From positions 1-64,000 of the forward strand of contig NZ_FWFD01000005.1 of assembly GCF_900163795.1 (NCBI RefSeq): 64,000 nt of DNA. The letters are read 5' to 3'. This DNA comes from Vagococcus fluvialis bH819. Its GTDB lineage: Bacteria; Bacillota; Bacilli; Lactobacillales; Vagococcaceae. Of the stretch, positions 1-6,992 are shown piece after piece; within the stretch, counting starts at the first letter, position 1, and the number at the start of each line of letters is the position of its first letter. The notes under the pieces are model-generated. The model was not told the origin of the DNA, ran no database searches, and was given only the letters and a program-made list of their open reading frames with translations. The position numbers and the translations under genes are program-made.

Positions 1-1341
1 TCGTCTTTTAATCTAGCAGAGACAACTGAAGAAAAAACCGTCTTTGAGGAAATTAACTATCATCGGAAAAAGAAAAAAGGCTACAAAGCAGCCCTCACAA
101 GAGATTTACCTATAAAAGAAGTTCATTGTCAGCTTGAAGGAGAAGACTGCACTTGTGATTGGTGTTGTTCTGATTTAAAAGATATTGGTAAATCTAAAAT
201 CCGTGAAGAAGTTATTTTTGTTCCTGCAAAGATGTATAAAAATGTGTACTATCAACATGCCTATGAATGTCCTATCTGTAAAAAAGATGGGGCTGATGCG
301 ATTAAAAAAGCTGTTGTACCTAAACAACCAATCACTCATAGTTTGGCATCTGCCTCTGTCCTAGCCCATTTATTTCATCAGAAAATTGAAATGAGCCTAC
401 CTTTTTATCGCCAAGAGAAGGAGTGGGAATCTTATGGATTACGAGTGCCACGTCGAACACAAGCGAACTGGTTCATCACCTCATGTGAAAAATGGTTAAC
501 TCCTATTTGGAAGGAACTAAAAAAGAAGCTAGTCAAAGAAGAGCTCATCCATGCGGATGAAACTTACTATAATGTGTTATCCAGTGAAAAACAGAAGTCT
601 TACTTTTGGCTCTTTCGAACCATCGAACAAGCAGAGCATCCAATTATCTTATATCATCATGACCTGAGTCGTAAAAGTAGTGTCGCCCAACAATTTTTAT
701 CCGAATTCTCAGGCTATTTACATTGTGACGGTTACTCGGCTTACAACTCCATTGAGAAGACGACTTTGGTTAATTGTTGGGCTCACGTCCGAAGAAAATT
801 TTTTGAAGCGAAAGATTCCACTTCTAAAGATACTCCAGCAAGTCAAGGAGTTACCTATTGCGATCAACTCTTTCATATTGAAAAAGAAATGAAGGGATTA
901 AGTGATCAAGAAAAATATGATTCACGGTTGGCAAAAAGCCAACCCATTCTTGATGAATTTTGGCAATGGATCGAGTCATTTATCGCTCTTCCAGGTTCTA
1001 AACTAGGAAAAGCCGTTAACTATGCGCTTAATATGAGGGAAGGCTTGATGAATTTCCTGAAGGATGGACGGTGTGCGTTGTCTAATAATTTAGCTGAACG
1101 AAGTATTCGCCCAACAACGATTGGTAGAAAAAATTGGCATTTTTCTGCGAGTGAACGGGGAGTGACAGCTAACGGGATCGCATATTCTATCATTGAAACG
1201 GCTAAAGCCAACAACTTAGTCCCTGTGAAGTACTTAGAATATTTGTTTAAGCATCTTTCTAATTTAGAAGATAATTTAAAATCTAAAGCTCTCGAGGTTT
1301 ATTTACCTTGGTCAGAACAGGTTCAAGCTGCGTGTCGATAA
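1..1341 (+). CDS. IS66 family transposase (TnpC), 5' end outside window
   Basis: The reading frame is open from base 1, so the gene starts upstream; 446 codons are visible. A Cys-rich zinc-finger-like segment (CTCDWCCSDL and CPICK) lies in the first 100 residues, as in IS66 transposases. The DDE residues are readable: Asp at codon 556-558 (HADETYY), Asp at 727-729 (HCDGYSAYN) and Glu at 1096-1098 (NNLAERSIRP). NNLAERxIRP followed by GRKNW is an IS66 hallmark. The protein would cut and join the element's ends during transposition. IS66 elements often carry accessory orfs (TnpA/TnpB) upstream, which would be outside this window. The C-terminus looks intact, with no frameshift in the visible part. 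Confidence 0.95.
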   Translation, partial: SSFNLAETTEEKTVFEEINYHRKKKKGYKAALTRDLPIKEVHCQLEGEDCTCDWCCSDLKDIGKSKIREEVIFVPAKMYKNVYYQHAYECPICKKDGADAIKKAVVPKQPITHSLASASVLAHLFHQKIEMSLPFYRQEKEWESYGLRVPRRTQANWFITSCEKWLTPIWKELKKKLVKEELIHADETYYNVLSSEKQKSYFWLFRTIEQAEHPIILYHHDLSRKSSVAQQFLSEFSGYLHCDGYSAYNSIEKTTLVNCWAHVRRKFFEAKDSTSKDTPASQGVTYCDQLFHIEKEMKGLSDQEKYDSRLAKSQPILDEFWQWIESFIALPGSKLGKAVNYALNMREGLMNFLKDGRCALSNNLAERSIRPTTIGRKNWHFSASERGVTANGIAYSIIETAKANNLVPVKYLEYLFKHLSNLEDNLKSKALEVYLPWSEQVQAACR

Positions 1342-1342
1342 A

Positions 1343-1388
1343 AAATAAGGAGCCACTTGTCATAGTATGACAGAGTGACGCCTTATTT
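1343..1388 (+). terminator. Hairpin after IS66 transposase
   Basis: A long imperfect stem directly follows the stop codon: outer arms AAATAAGG (1343-1350) and CCTTATTT (1381-1388), with an inner TGTCAT/ATGACA pair. It probably ends the transposase transcript or shields the element, though the T-run is short. Confidence 0.55.
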
Positions 1389-1416
1389 GGCATATACTCG
1401 ATTACTTCCCGCTTAC
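1389..1416 (+). mobile_element. Right terminal inverted repeat of the IS66 element
   Basis: Read on the minus strand, this segment begins GTAAGCGGGAAGTAATCG. IS66 family ends typically start with GTAA, so the element probably ends at base 1416 and the adjacent 8 bases (1417-1424) would be one copy of the target duplication. The other end is outside the window, so this cannot be confirmed here. Confidence 0.6.
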
Positions 1417-1502
1417 CAAGGGCGGTTTAAAAATGTAGGTTTTCGGCGGTTAAAATTTGTAGGAAAACCGACAATTCTTAATCGCCTTTTTCCTACATTT
1501 TA
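1417..1502. mobile_element. Possible end of a second insertion sequence (IS21-like)
   Basis: The segment has GGCGGTTTAAAA and GGCGGTTAAAA in direct order, TGTAGG twice, and an inverted CCTACATTTTA near 1490-1502. Nested short repeats of this kind are typical of IS21-family termini, but no transposase is present. It is probably a relic into which the IS66 element inserted. The family assignment is tentative. Confidence 0.35.
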
Positions 1503-1556
1503 ATACAGCTGTCTTCAGGACTTACTGATAATGCCAAAAAAGATTTCAAAAAATAG
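1503..1556 (+). pseudogene. Possible C-terminal remnant of an interrupted gene
   Basis: Just beyond the IS end, a frame reads IQLSSGLTDNAKKDFKK then stop (TAG at 1554-1556). The residue mix looks protein-like and no start or ribosome site precedes it. It may be the tail of a gene cut by the insertions, or chance. No family was recognised. Confidence 0.25.
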
Positions 1557-1589
1557 ATGGTGTTAGGCGTAAGTGGGTGATAGCAGTAA

Positions 1590-1637
1590 TAAAAAGAGAC
1601 TAACTCACTTTTCTGAGTTAATCTCTTTTTTTATTAC
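1590..1637. terminator. Bidirectional terminator
   Basis: A hairpin AAAAGAGACTAACTCA / TGAGTTAATCTCTTTTTTT lies just past the stop of the minus-strand lysozyme gene. Both strands have A/T runs at the stem edges, so it can stop transcription from either side. Confidence 0.8.
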
Positions 1638-1642
1638 TCTAC

Positions 1643-2434
1643 TTATTCTACCAATTCAACATAATCCTTATGAAGTGTAACAAAGACTTCACGATGATTA
1701 TAGTATATAAGAGCGTGCGTTGTTGTCTCGGTGTGGCAAATGGTTTGAATATCAAACACAGTACTTTTGGAAAAAAACATCCCAGTATCTTTTTTAAACC
1801 ATTCATCGGCTTTTATGATGAGTGGTTTTAATGCTTTGAACCGTTTGCCTTTCAGATGATAGTTTGTGCTGTTGCTTGTTTCTGGTAGTCCGTATTTCTT
1901 CCAAGCATTTAAGTCACCGTAAAAGTAACTTGTATCGTAAGGAGTGCTAGTGTATTGCCACATGGCGTAATTAGGCCACTGTGAGAGCTTCGGTAAGTTG
2001 CTGGAGTATTTAGCTACCCACAGTCCGTAATCTGCTGAAATGACCTCCGACCAGTCTTCAGCATTCGCATCACTTTCATTCATGTAGATGAGTGGTTTGA
2101 CCTGTGTTTTCTGATAGATGATGTCTAAGAACCGTTTGGCTTGATCAGGTCCTTGTCGACCATACTCTTCGTAGTCCAAAACTAGGAGACATTCTCCAAG
2201 GTAAGGCGTGATACAAGAGAGAAAGAAGTTTGCTTGTTCTTCAACAGGAGATTGATCTAAAAAGTGATACAGCCCGAAAGGTTTATCTAAAGAACGAGCT
2301 TGTTGGATGAAGTCTTCTAGAGTATCATCTTTGAAGTAATCCCCTTCTGTGACTTTGAAGATAAAAGTATCCGCACTAAGGGAGTTTAACGCTAATCCTC
2401 TTTGGTGATTTGAGATATCAATAATAGTTAACAT
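1643..2434 (-). CDS. GH25 family lysozyme without signal peptide
   Basis: The 263-residue protein starts MLTIIDISNH and has the GH25 pattern: Asp6 at the end of strand 1 and the catalytic LVLDYEEY segment (Asp87, Glu89), with AMWQYTST near residue 158. It would cut the N-acetylmuramyl beta-1,4 bond of peptidoglycan. The last 65 residues look like a small beta-rich wall-binding domain. There is no N-terminal hydrophobic segment, so it resembles a phage endolysin or a lysin released by other means rather than a normally secreted autolysin. AAAGGAGA precedes the ATG by a suitable distance. A bidirectional terminator follows, and the upstream side carries dispersed hairpin repeats. It may be a prophage relic or part of the neighbouring competence-like cassette. 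Confidence 0.85.
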   Translation of the reverse strand: MLTIIDISNHQRGLALNSLSADTFIFKVTEGDYFKDDTLEDFIQQARSLDKPFGLYHFLDQSPVEEQANFFLSCITPYLGECLLVLDYEEYGRQGPDQAKRFLDIIYQKTQVKPLIYMNESDANAEDWSEVISADYGLWVAKYSSNLPKLSQWPNYAMWQYTSTPYDTSYFYGDLNAWKKYGLPETSNSTNYHLKGKRFKALKPLIIKADEWFKKDTGMFFSKSTVFDIQTICHTETTTHALIYYNHREVFVTLHKDYVELVE

Positions 2435-2446
2435 ACATATTCTCCT

Positions 2447-2591
2447 TTAATCAGAGGTTATAAAAATTGTGTTTAGCTTCAAGAAATAAAAAGGAACTCA
2501 TGAAAATTGCACTTCAAATTTTAATGAGATTCGGTTTATTTGCGAAGAAGCTACAATTTTTATACCGTTTTAATCAGAGGTTATAAAAATT
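2447..2591. repeat. Family-2 hairpin repeat flanked by direct repeats
   Basis: A 22-base direct repeat (TTTAATCAGAGGTTATAAAA and two more bases) occurs at 2447-2468 and about 2569-2591. Between them the DNA folds into a long imperfect hairpin. TATAAAAATTGT pairs with ACAATTTTTATA, TAGCTTC pairs with GAAGAAGCTA with small bulges, and CTCAT pairs with ATGAG. A diverged relative lies on the opposite strand near 21546-21610. Confidence 0.6.
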
Positions 2592-2745
2592 AGACTTCAA
2601 AGGGTGAAAAGAGCGGTTAGCTCCAAGCAACTGGAGAAATCCAGAAACAATTCGTGTTCTTTGGATTGATTCTGGATTTTGAAGTTGTCGTAGGAGTTGC
2701 TCTTTGAACCTAGACTTCAAAGGGTGAAACAGGTGTTAATTCCAA
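2592..2745. repeat. Family-1 hairpin repeat, copy A, with truncated second copy
   Basis: The full unit spans 2592-2710. Nested arms: AAAGAGC 2608-2614 with GCTCTTT 2699-2705; CTCC 2621-2624 with GGAG 2693-2696; CAACT 2628-2632 with AGTTG 2683-2687; ATCCAGAA 2639-2646 with TTCTGGAT 2670-2677. The first 18 bases recur at 2712-2729, beginning a truncated second unit. Related copies are at 7601-7759, 21361-21485 and 56185-56355. Confidence 0.75.
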
Positions 2746-2766
2746 TTTTTATACCGTTTTTTAAAA

Positions 2767-2800
2767 AGACTATAACAAACTTTTTTATTTGTTATAGTCT
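2767..2800. terminator. Terminator of the DUF1659-DUF2922 unit
   Basis: A 13-bp perfect stem, AGACTATAACAAA (2767-2779) with TTTGTTATAGTCT (2788-2800). Read on the minus strand it is followed by a T-rich stretch, ending the transcript of the small DUF2922 gene. Confidence 0.85.
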
Positions 2801-2828
2801 CTGTTTTTCGTTTATTTATTTAAATTTA

Positions 2829-3041
2829 TTAAAATAACTCAGTGGTAATTGTCTCAGTGTACTTAGCTGATTTAGTTTCAACGTACATTTTTTCACCTGT
2901 TTTTTCGAATAAATCTAGGCCAGTCACACCATCCATAACGTCTTTTACAGTTTCAGCATCCAGTGTTTCACTAGCTACTTTTGGTCTTAGGTAAGTTTTC
3001 TTTCCTGTTTCGTTTAAGAATGTCATTGATAATTTTTTCAT
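2829..3041 (-). CDS. DUF2922 family small protein
   Basis: A 70-residue protein, MKKLSMTFLNETGKKTYLR..., resembling DUF2922 by the conserved opening (LxMTFxNExGKK) and the aspartate-rich VKDVMDGV segment. Function is unknown. It has no signal peptide or membrane segment. It follows the DUF1659-like gene by 21 bases with a clear ribosome site (AGGAGAG), so the two are co-transcribed, and a strong terminator follows. DUF1659 and DUF2922 proteins are commonly encoded as a pair in Firmicutes, which supports both calls. Confidence 0.75.
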   Translation of the reverse strand: MKKLSMTFLNETGKKTYLRPKVASETLDAETVKDVMDGVTGLDLFEKTGEKMYVETKSAKYTETITTELF

Positions 3042-3062
3042 GGTAATCTCTCCTTATTTTTA

Positions 3063-3284
3063 TTATTTGATGTCAAAGCGTGATTTTTCGATAACCATTA
3101 CTGCGTTGATGGCTTCATCTTGTGGTGCTAATTGTCCCATCAGTTGTCCGAATTGAACGATTTCTTCATTTTTTGAGTCTTTTTTCATATTATTTAATGT
3201 TTGTTGACGTGGTTTTTCATCTCCTACATTGTTGTAATGTAATTCTAATTTTTTTGCTTCAAAGATTGGTTCCATCTTAGCCAC
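3063..3284 (-). CDS. DUF1659-like small protein
   Basis: A 73-residue acidic/basic protein with no membrane segment. The FEAKKLELHYNN stretch and the final MVIEKSRFDIK are like DUF1659 proteins, whose function is unknown. AAGAAGGAAG precedes the ATG. It sits 71 bases downstream of the sigma factor gene on the same strand and just upstream of the DUF2922 gene. That gap contains a GC-rich palindrome, so the pair may have its own promoter, perhaps one read by the sigma factor (inference). Confidence 0.65.
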   Translation of the reverse strand: MAKMEPIFEAKKLELHYNNVGDEKPRQQTLNNMKKDSKNEEIVQFGQLMGQLAPQDEAINAVMVIEKSRFDIK

Positions 3285-3355
3285 TTCCTTCTTTTAGTTT
3301 TGTAAGTTGCGCGCCCTACACTATTAATAACGAAATGAGATTGAAAAATGTCCAA

Positions 3356-3856
3356 CTATTTTTTTGAAAAATGAATTATTTTTAAAGCAACATGGTCTCG
3401 CCAGTTATAAACAGTGGATCTTGACACGTGATATTTTTTAGAAATTTCGATGATTGAAAGCTCGTTGATATAAGCTTCTTCAAGATAGATTTTTTCTTTT
3501 TGAGTTAGCTGTGGACTAATTTTTTCTAAGAGTTCTTTGATTTCTAATAAATCTTCCGTTTCTTTTCCTGGAAGTTGGTACAGTGTTTCTTCGGTGCTAG
3601 TTGCTTCACGACGTTCTTTGTCTAAGTATTCTTTTCTAATTTCATCTGTAATCTTCCAGTAAATCCGTTGGTAAACATATTGATTAAAGGTGGCTAAATC
3701 TTTTTCTTCTTTGATAAAGTGTCGGTGTGTTTCGATTAATGTCCATCTGGCAATTTGTAAGTAGTCTTCAAATAAGGGATGATAAGTTGTAATGTGACAT
3801 TTTTTGAGTGCTCCTAATAGTAGAACGTGGTGTTGTTTTATTAAGTCATTTTCCAT
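3356..3856 (-). CDS. ComX/SigH-like alternative sigma factor
   Basis: The 166-residue protein has an N-terminal sigma-70 region 2-like part: a Leu/Tyr-rich start, FNQYVYQRIYWKITDEIRKEY around residues 53-80. An acidic linker follows, then a C-terminal region 4 helix-turn-helix (LSIIEISKKYHVSRSTVYNWRDHV, residues 131-154). Size and layout match the ComX/SigH-like competence sigma factors of lactic acid bacteria. The ribosome site AAAGGAGAG precedes the ATG. It would direct RNA polymerase to a small late-gene set. It is transcribed away from the ComK-like gene, with about 210 bases between the two starts. An ECF sigma or phage late regulator is an alternative, but the context favours competence. 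Confidence 0.75.
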   Translation of the reverse strand: MENDLIKQHHVLLLGALKKCHITTYHPLFEDYLQIARWTLIETHRHFIKEEKDLATFNQYVYQRIYWKITDEIRKEYLDKERREATSTEETLYQLPGKETEDLLEIKELLEKISPQLTQKEKIYLEEAYINELSIIEISKKYHVSRSTVYNWRDHVALKIIHFSKK

Positions 3857-3879
3857 TTCTATCTCTCCTTTAATCTTTA

Positions 3880-3891
3880 GACCGGCCAGTC
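3880..3891. promoter_or_regulatory. GC-rich near-palindrome upstream of the sigma factor gene
   Basis: GACCGGCCAGTC is a 12-base near-palindrome with one mismatched pair, lying 24 bases upstream of the sigma factor start in very AT-rich DNA. It is a candidate operator; no regulator can be named. Confidence 0.3.
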
Positions 3892-3979
3892 ACCAAGAGT
3901 ATAGAAAAAAATAAAAAGAAGAGCTGGATTCAAAAACATGATGATTTGATTAAATCGTTCAAATAATCCTCGAAATTTG

Positions 3980-4009
3980 TTGATAAATAACTAAAAAATA
4001 TGCTATAGT
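3980..4009 (+). promoter_or_regulatory. Promoter of the ComK-like gene
   Basis: -35 TTGATA (3980-3985), 18-base spacer, -10 TATAGT (4004-4009) with an upstream TGC giving an extended -10. The expected start of transcription near 4016 excludes the ATG at 4014 and supports translation from 4065. Confidence 0.75.
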
Positions 4010-4064
4010 TTTAATGGAAAACGTTTTCATGGTATTTAAAATTAAATCAATTGGAGTTGGTAAA

Positions 4065-4841
4065 ATGTCACTTCTAGATCAAAAAGAGGATCGTTATATT
4101 GAGTTATTACATGGTGAGGAGATATCATTACAAGATATGTCGGAGAGTTTTAAGGATTGCTGGTTACATGATGGTTCTGTGAAGATTAATCGAGAGACCA
4201 TTGGGTTATTTAATATTGCTTCTAAGGATCATCAGTATCAGTCTTTGGTTCTAAGTAGCCAAGAAACACCTACCGTAACAAGAGTCAAGACCAAGGACTT
4301 AGTTGTAAAATCCCGTGAAGAAACCGATTTTTGCTTTGATATTAACAAAAAAGTAATCGAAGAAATCTTTAATAAACAAATCTATAAGTTTCCAGAAATC
4401 GAACCCAATTTTTTGTTTATCCCTCTAGAAGGACCGTCACAAGGGAATGTGAGCTATATTAATTTTACTAAGTTAAATGATTTAAGAGCATTATCTGGTC
4501 ATGAAACTGTCCTTTCTTTTTGTAATCATTTAGAAATCATCGTGCCACAAAGATTCCAATCTCTTGAACGACATTTAGAGCGTTCTTTTGAATATTACAC
4601 TGTTGTCACTTATTTTTCCGATTCGTTTTCAGAGCACCGGGAGACGCTTAGTTTTTTAACTAACTGGGAAGGTAATTATCCAAGTCTTAAAAAAGAGTTA
4701 GTCGGTAAAGCCCTTCAAAGAACGTCCAAAAATGATTATCGTCGTCTCACAGCAAAACATCAAACCAAAGAATTATTTTCAAGTGAAGAGGATACGCTAG
4801 CGATGGCTGATTTTTTTTTGATTTATAGGCATGCGCTTTAG
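4065..4841 (+). CDS. ComK-like competence transcription factor
   Basis: The 258-residue protein carries the ComK-type block FLFIPLEGPSQGNVSYINF, then SFCNHLEIIVPQRFQSLERHLER (residues about 116-174). This matches the ComK pattern of a hydrophobic strand, a G-N-xSYI turn, a conserved strand and a Gln/Arg helix. ComK binds paired A/T boxes and activates DNA-uptake genes. The protein is longer than Bacillus ComK (192 residues), with a charged C-terminal extension of about 80 residues. I chose ATG 4065 because TTGGAG lies 9 bases upstream and the promoter would start transcripts inside the longer reading frame. It is divergent from the ComX-like sigma factor. Homology is judged by eye. Confidence 0.65.
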   Translation: MSLLDQKEDRYIELLHGEEISLQDMSESFKDCWLHDGSVKINRETIGLFNIASKDHQYQSLVLSSQETPTVTRVKTKDLVVKSREETDFCFDINKKVIEEIFNKQIYKFPEIEPNFLFIPLEGPSQGNVSYINFTKLNDLRALSGHETVLSFCNHLEIIVPQRFQSLERHLERSFEYYTVVTYFSDSFSEHRETLSFLTNWEGNYPSLKKELVGKALQRTSKNDYRRLTAKHQTKELFSSEEDTLAMADFFLIYRHAL

Positions 4842-4896
4842 AGAAGTTTTTCAGATTATGCTATAGTTAGTATTAGCAAATTAGAGGGTGAAAAAC

Positions 4897-5697
4897 ATGG
4901 AAATTATACAGTCGATTAGAAAATTAAAAAACAACCACTACAACATAACGACAAAGTCAGGACGTAAAATTAGAGTATCAGAAGATACCTTAGTTAAGTT
5001 CCGATTACTTAAAGGTCAAGAAATTGAAGATGACACTTTAACAGAAATTGAAAAAGAAGCGGAGTTGGACATTGGCTACCAGTTTGCCTTGTCTTTTTTG
5101 AGTTACCAATTAAGATCTGAAAAAGAAATTAAGGATCACTTGAAGAAAAAGGAAATCTCCCCTGAAGGAATTGCTTATGTGATTACCAAGTTAAATAATA
5201 TTAACTTATTAGATGATTTAGTTTTTGCAGAAAGTTACGTCAGAACAGTGATGAAAACGCAAGATAAAGGCCCACAAACTGTGAAGCAGCAATTATACAA
5301 AAAAGGGATTGCTGATGACGATATCGCAAAAGCACTAGAATTATTTACTTTTGAGGATCAGGAAGAGATGGGGACTCGTTTAGCACTAAAATCTTTGAAG
5401 AAATATCAAAATAAAAGTCATAAAGAACAAATCAACAAAGTTCGCCAGCATTTATCCACAAAGGGATATAGTGGGGACGTTATCGATCTTGTGATGAGTA
5501 GTTTAGAAATCGAAAAAGATGAAGACGATGAGTGGGAAAGACTAGCTGTTGAAGGTGAAAGACTTTGGCGAAGACACCAAAGCTTAGACGCTTCAAAGAA
5601 AAAACAAAAAATGCGTCAATCTCTTTTTCAAAAAGGGTATGATTTTGATCTTATTAACCGCTTTATAGAAGAGAAAGAGTTGGAAAATGACAATTAA
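4897..5697 (+). CDS. recX: RecA regulator RecX
   Basis: A 266-residue protein with repeated three-helix RecX motifs (FALSFLSYQLRSEKEIKDHL; GIAYVITKLNNINLLDDLVFAESYVR; KGPQTVKQQLYKKGI; and further C-terminal repeats). RecX binds RecA filaments and limits recombination and SOS induction. The length fits the long RecX of Lactobacillales. ATG 4897 is preferred over an in-frame GTG at 4888 because the GAGG ribosome site (4884-4887) then has a normal 9-base spacing. It overlaps mutY by 11 bases, so the two are co-translated. An extended -10 (TG-C-TATAGT, about 4859-4867) lies upstream. Confidence 0.93.
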   Translation: MEIIQSIRKLKNNHYNITTKSGRKIRVSEDTLVKFRLLKGQEIEDDTLTEIEKEAELDIGYQFALSFLSYQLRSEKEIKDHLKKKEISPEGIAYVITKLNNINLLDDLVFAESYVRTVMKTQDKGPQTVKQQLYKKGIADDDIAKALELFTFEDQEEMGTRLALKSLKKYQNKSHKEQINKVRQHLSTKGYSGDVIDLVMSSLEIEKDEDDEWERLAVEGERLWRRHQSLDASKKKQKMRQSLFQKGYDFDLINRFIEEKELENDN

Positions 5698-6886
5698 TAA
5701 TCAGCCAATTATATGGAGTGACAGTCAAAATAGAGAAATGAGTCCAGCGTTACTGGATTGGTATGATCAAGACATGAGGTTATTGCCTTGGCGAGAAAAT
5801 ACAGATCCGTACCGTGTTTGGGTATCAGAAATAATGCTACAGCAAACTCAAGTAGTTACAGTGATACCTTACTTCCATCGCTTTTTAGAATGGTTTCCTA
5901 CAATTAAGGATTTGGCAGAAGCAGAGGAGGATCGTTTGTTAAAGGCGTGGGAAGGTCTGGGCTATTACTCACGAGTTCGCAATATGCAGAGTGCTGCAAA
6001 AGACATAATGGTTCGTTTTAATGGTGAGATGCCATCTAATATAGAGGATATTTTAAGTCTAAAAGGAATTGGACCGTATACCGGTGGAGCGATTGGAAGT
6101 ATTTCTTACAAACTAGTTGAACCGGCTATTGATGGCAATGTGATGCGAGTGTATAGTCGCCTTTTTTGTTTAGAGGATGATATCGGTGAAGTAAAATCAA
6201 GAAAAATTTTTGATGAAAAAGTTCGTGAAACCATCAGCCAAGAGCGACCAGGTGATTTTAATCAAGCATTGATGGATTTGGGAGCAACAGTCTGCACACC
6301 AACTTCTCCTAAGTGTGAAATTTGCCCGCTAAAAGAATTTTGCGGGGCACTTTCTAGGGATCAAATGACTGATTATCCTGTAAAGAAGAAAAAAATAAAA
6401 ACTGTTCCGATGTATTATGTTGCTTTGGCCATTCAAAATGAGCTGGGGGAGTACTTATTGAGTAAACGACCTTCAGATGGCTTACTTGCGAATATGTGGA
6501 CCTATCCTTTGTTAGAAGTGACAAAAGAGGCATATTTTCAGATAGAAAAAGATTGGAAAAATTATCAGTTAGATATTAAAGAACCTAATTTATTTGATTT
6601 TGTTGCTGAGGAGGATTTAAATTTACTAGATGGTAGCATGATGGCTCTTTTAAAAAAAGAGAAACCAGCAGTCATTTGGCAGAAGCAACCATTGGGTGAA
6701 GTAAAGCATGTTTTTAGTCACCGTAAGTGGCATATTTTACTAGCCAAGGGATATAAAGTTGCTGAAAAAGAGTTTATTTTAGATCAAAATGAATACTGGG
6801 TGAAAGAAGAAGACTTTGATAGCTTTGTTTTTCCTAAGCCTCAACAAAAAATGGTAGGTTTATTAGATGAAAAAAGAAATAAATAG
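5687..6886 (+). CDS. mutY: A/G-specific adenine DNA glycosylase MutY
   Basis: A 399-residue protein that removes adenine mispaired with 8-oxoguanine. Visible features: LPWR and VSEIMLQQTQV with the catalytic Glu; a helix-hairpin-helix (LKGIGPYTGGAIGSI) followed by the catalytic Asp in AIDGNVMRVYSR; and a 4Fe-4S loop C-x6-C-x2-C-x5-C (VCTPTSPKCEICPLKEFC). A C-terminal NUDIX-like domain, with SHRKWHI, reads the oxidised base. The start lies inside the end of recX, giving coupled translation of two DNA-repair proteins. Confidence 0.96.
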   Translation: MTINNQPIIWSDSQNREMSPALLDWYDQDMRLLPWRENTDPYRVWVSEIMLQQTQVVTVIPYFHRFLEWFPTIKDLAEAEEDRLLKAWEGLGYYSRVRNMQSAAKDIMVRFNGEMPSNIEDILSLKGIGPYTGGAIGSISYKLVEPAIDGNVMRVYSRLFCLEDDIGEVKSRKIFDEKVRETISQERPGDFNQALMDLGATVCTPTSPKCEICPLKEFCGALSRDQMTDYPVKKKKIKTVPMYYVALAIQNELGEYLLSKRPSDGLLANMWTYPLLEVTKEAYFQIEKDWKNYQLDIKEPNLFDFVAEEDLNLLDGSMMALLKKEKPAVIWQKQPLGEVKHVFSHRKWHILLAKGYKVAEKEFILDQNEYWVKEEDFDSFVFPKPQQKMVGLLDEKRNK

Positions 6887-6910
6887 TGATAATAAAATAA
6901 GATATATGAT

Positions 6911-6992
6911 ATAATAATTTTGATATTGGTGTAATGAACACCCTAGTGGTAAATTTGGCAAAAAGAGCCAAGGAAAGCAGGGTAATTGAGGA
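6911..6992 (+). promoter_or_regulatory. Promoter and structured leader of the phosphatase gene
   Basis: An extended -10 TG-A-TATAAT ends near 6916. The leader has a hairpin GGTGT 6928-6932 / ACACC 6938-6942 and a hairpin TTGGC 6955-6959 / GCCAA 6967-6971. A long-range pair ACCCT 6940-6944 / AGGGT 6979-6983 overlaps the first hairpin, so the two are mutually exclusive. AGGG is also the best-spaced ribosome site for ATG 6993. No known riboswitch class was recognised. Confidence 0.45.

Noticed and set aside
3320-3345. A streptococcal-type CIN box (TACGAATA) for the ComX-like sigma factor
   Set aside because: The nearest string on the minus strand, TTCGTTAT, matches too poorly; no clear copy was found in the cassette.
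3980-4064. ComK box (AAAA-N5-TTTT) near the ComK-like gene
   Set aside because: The DNA is so AT-rich that partial matches are expected by chance; no convincing paired boxes were seen.
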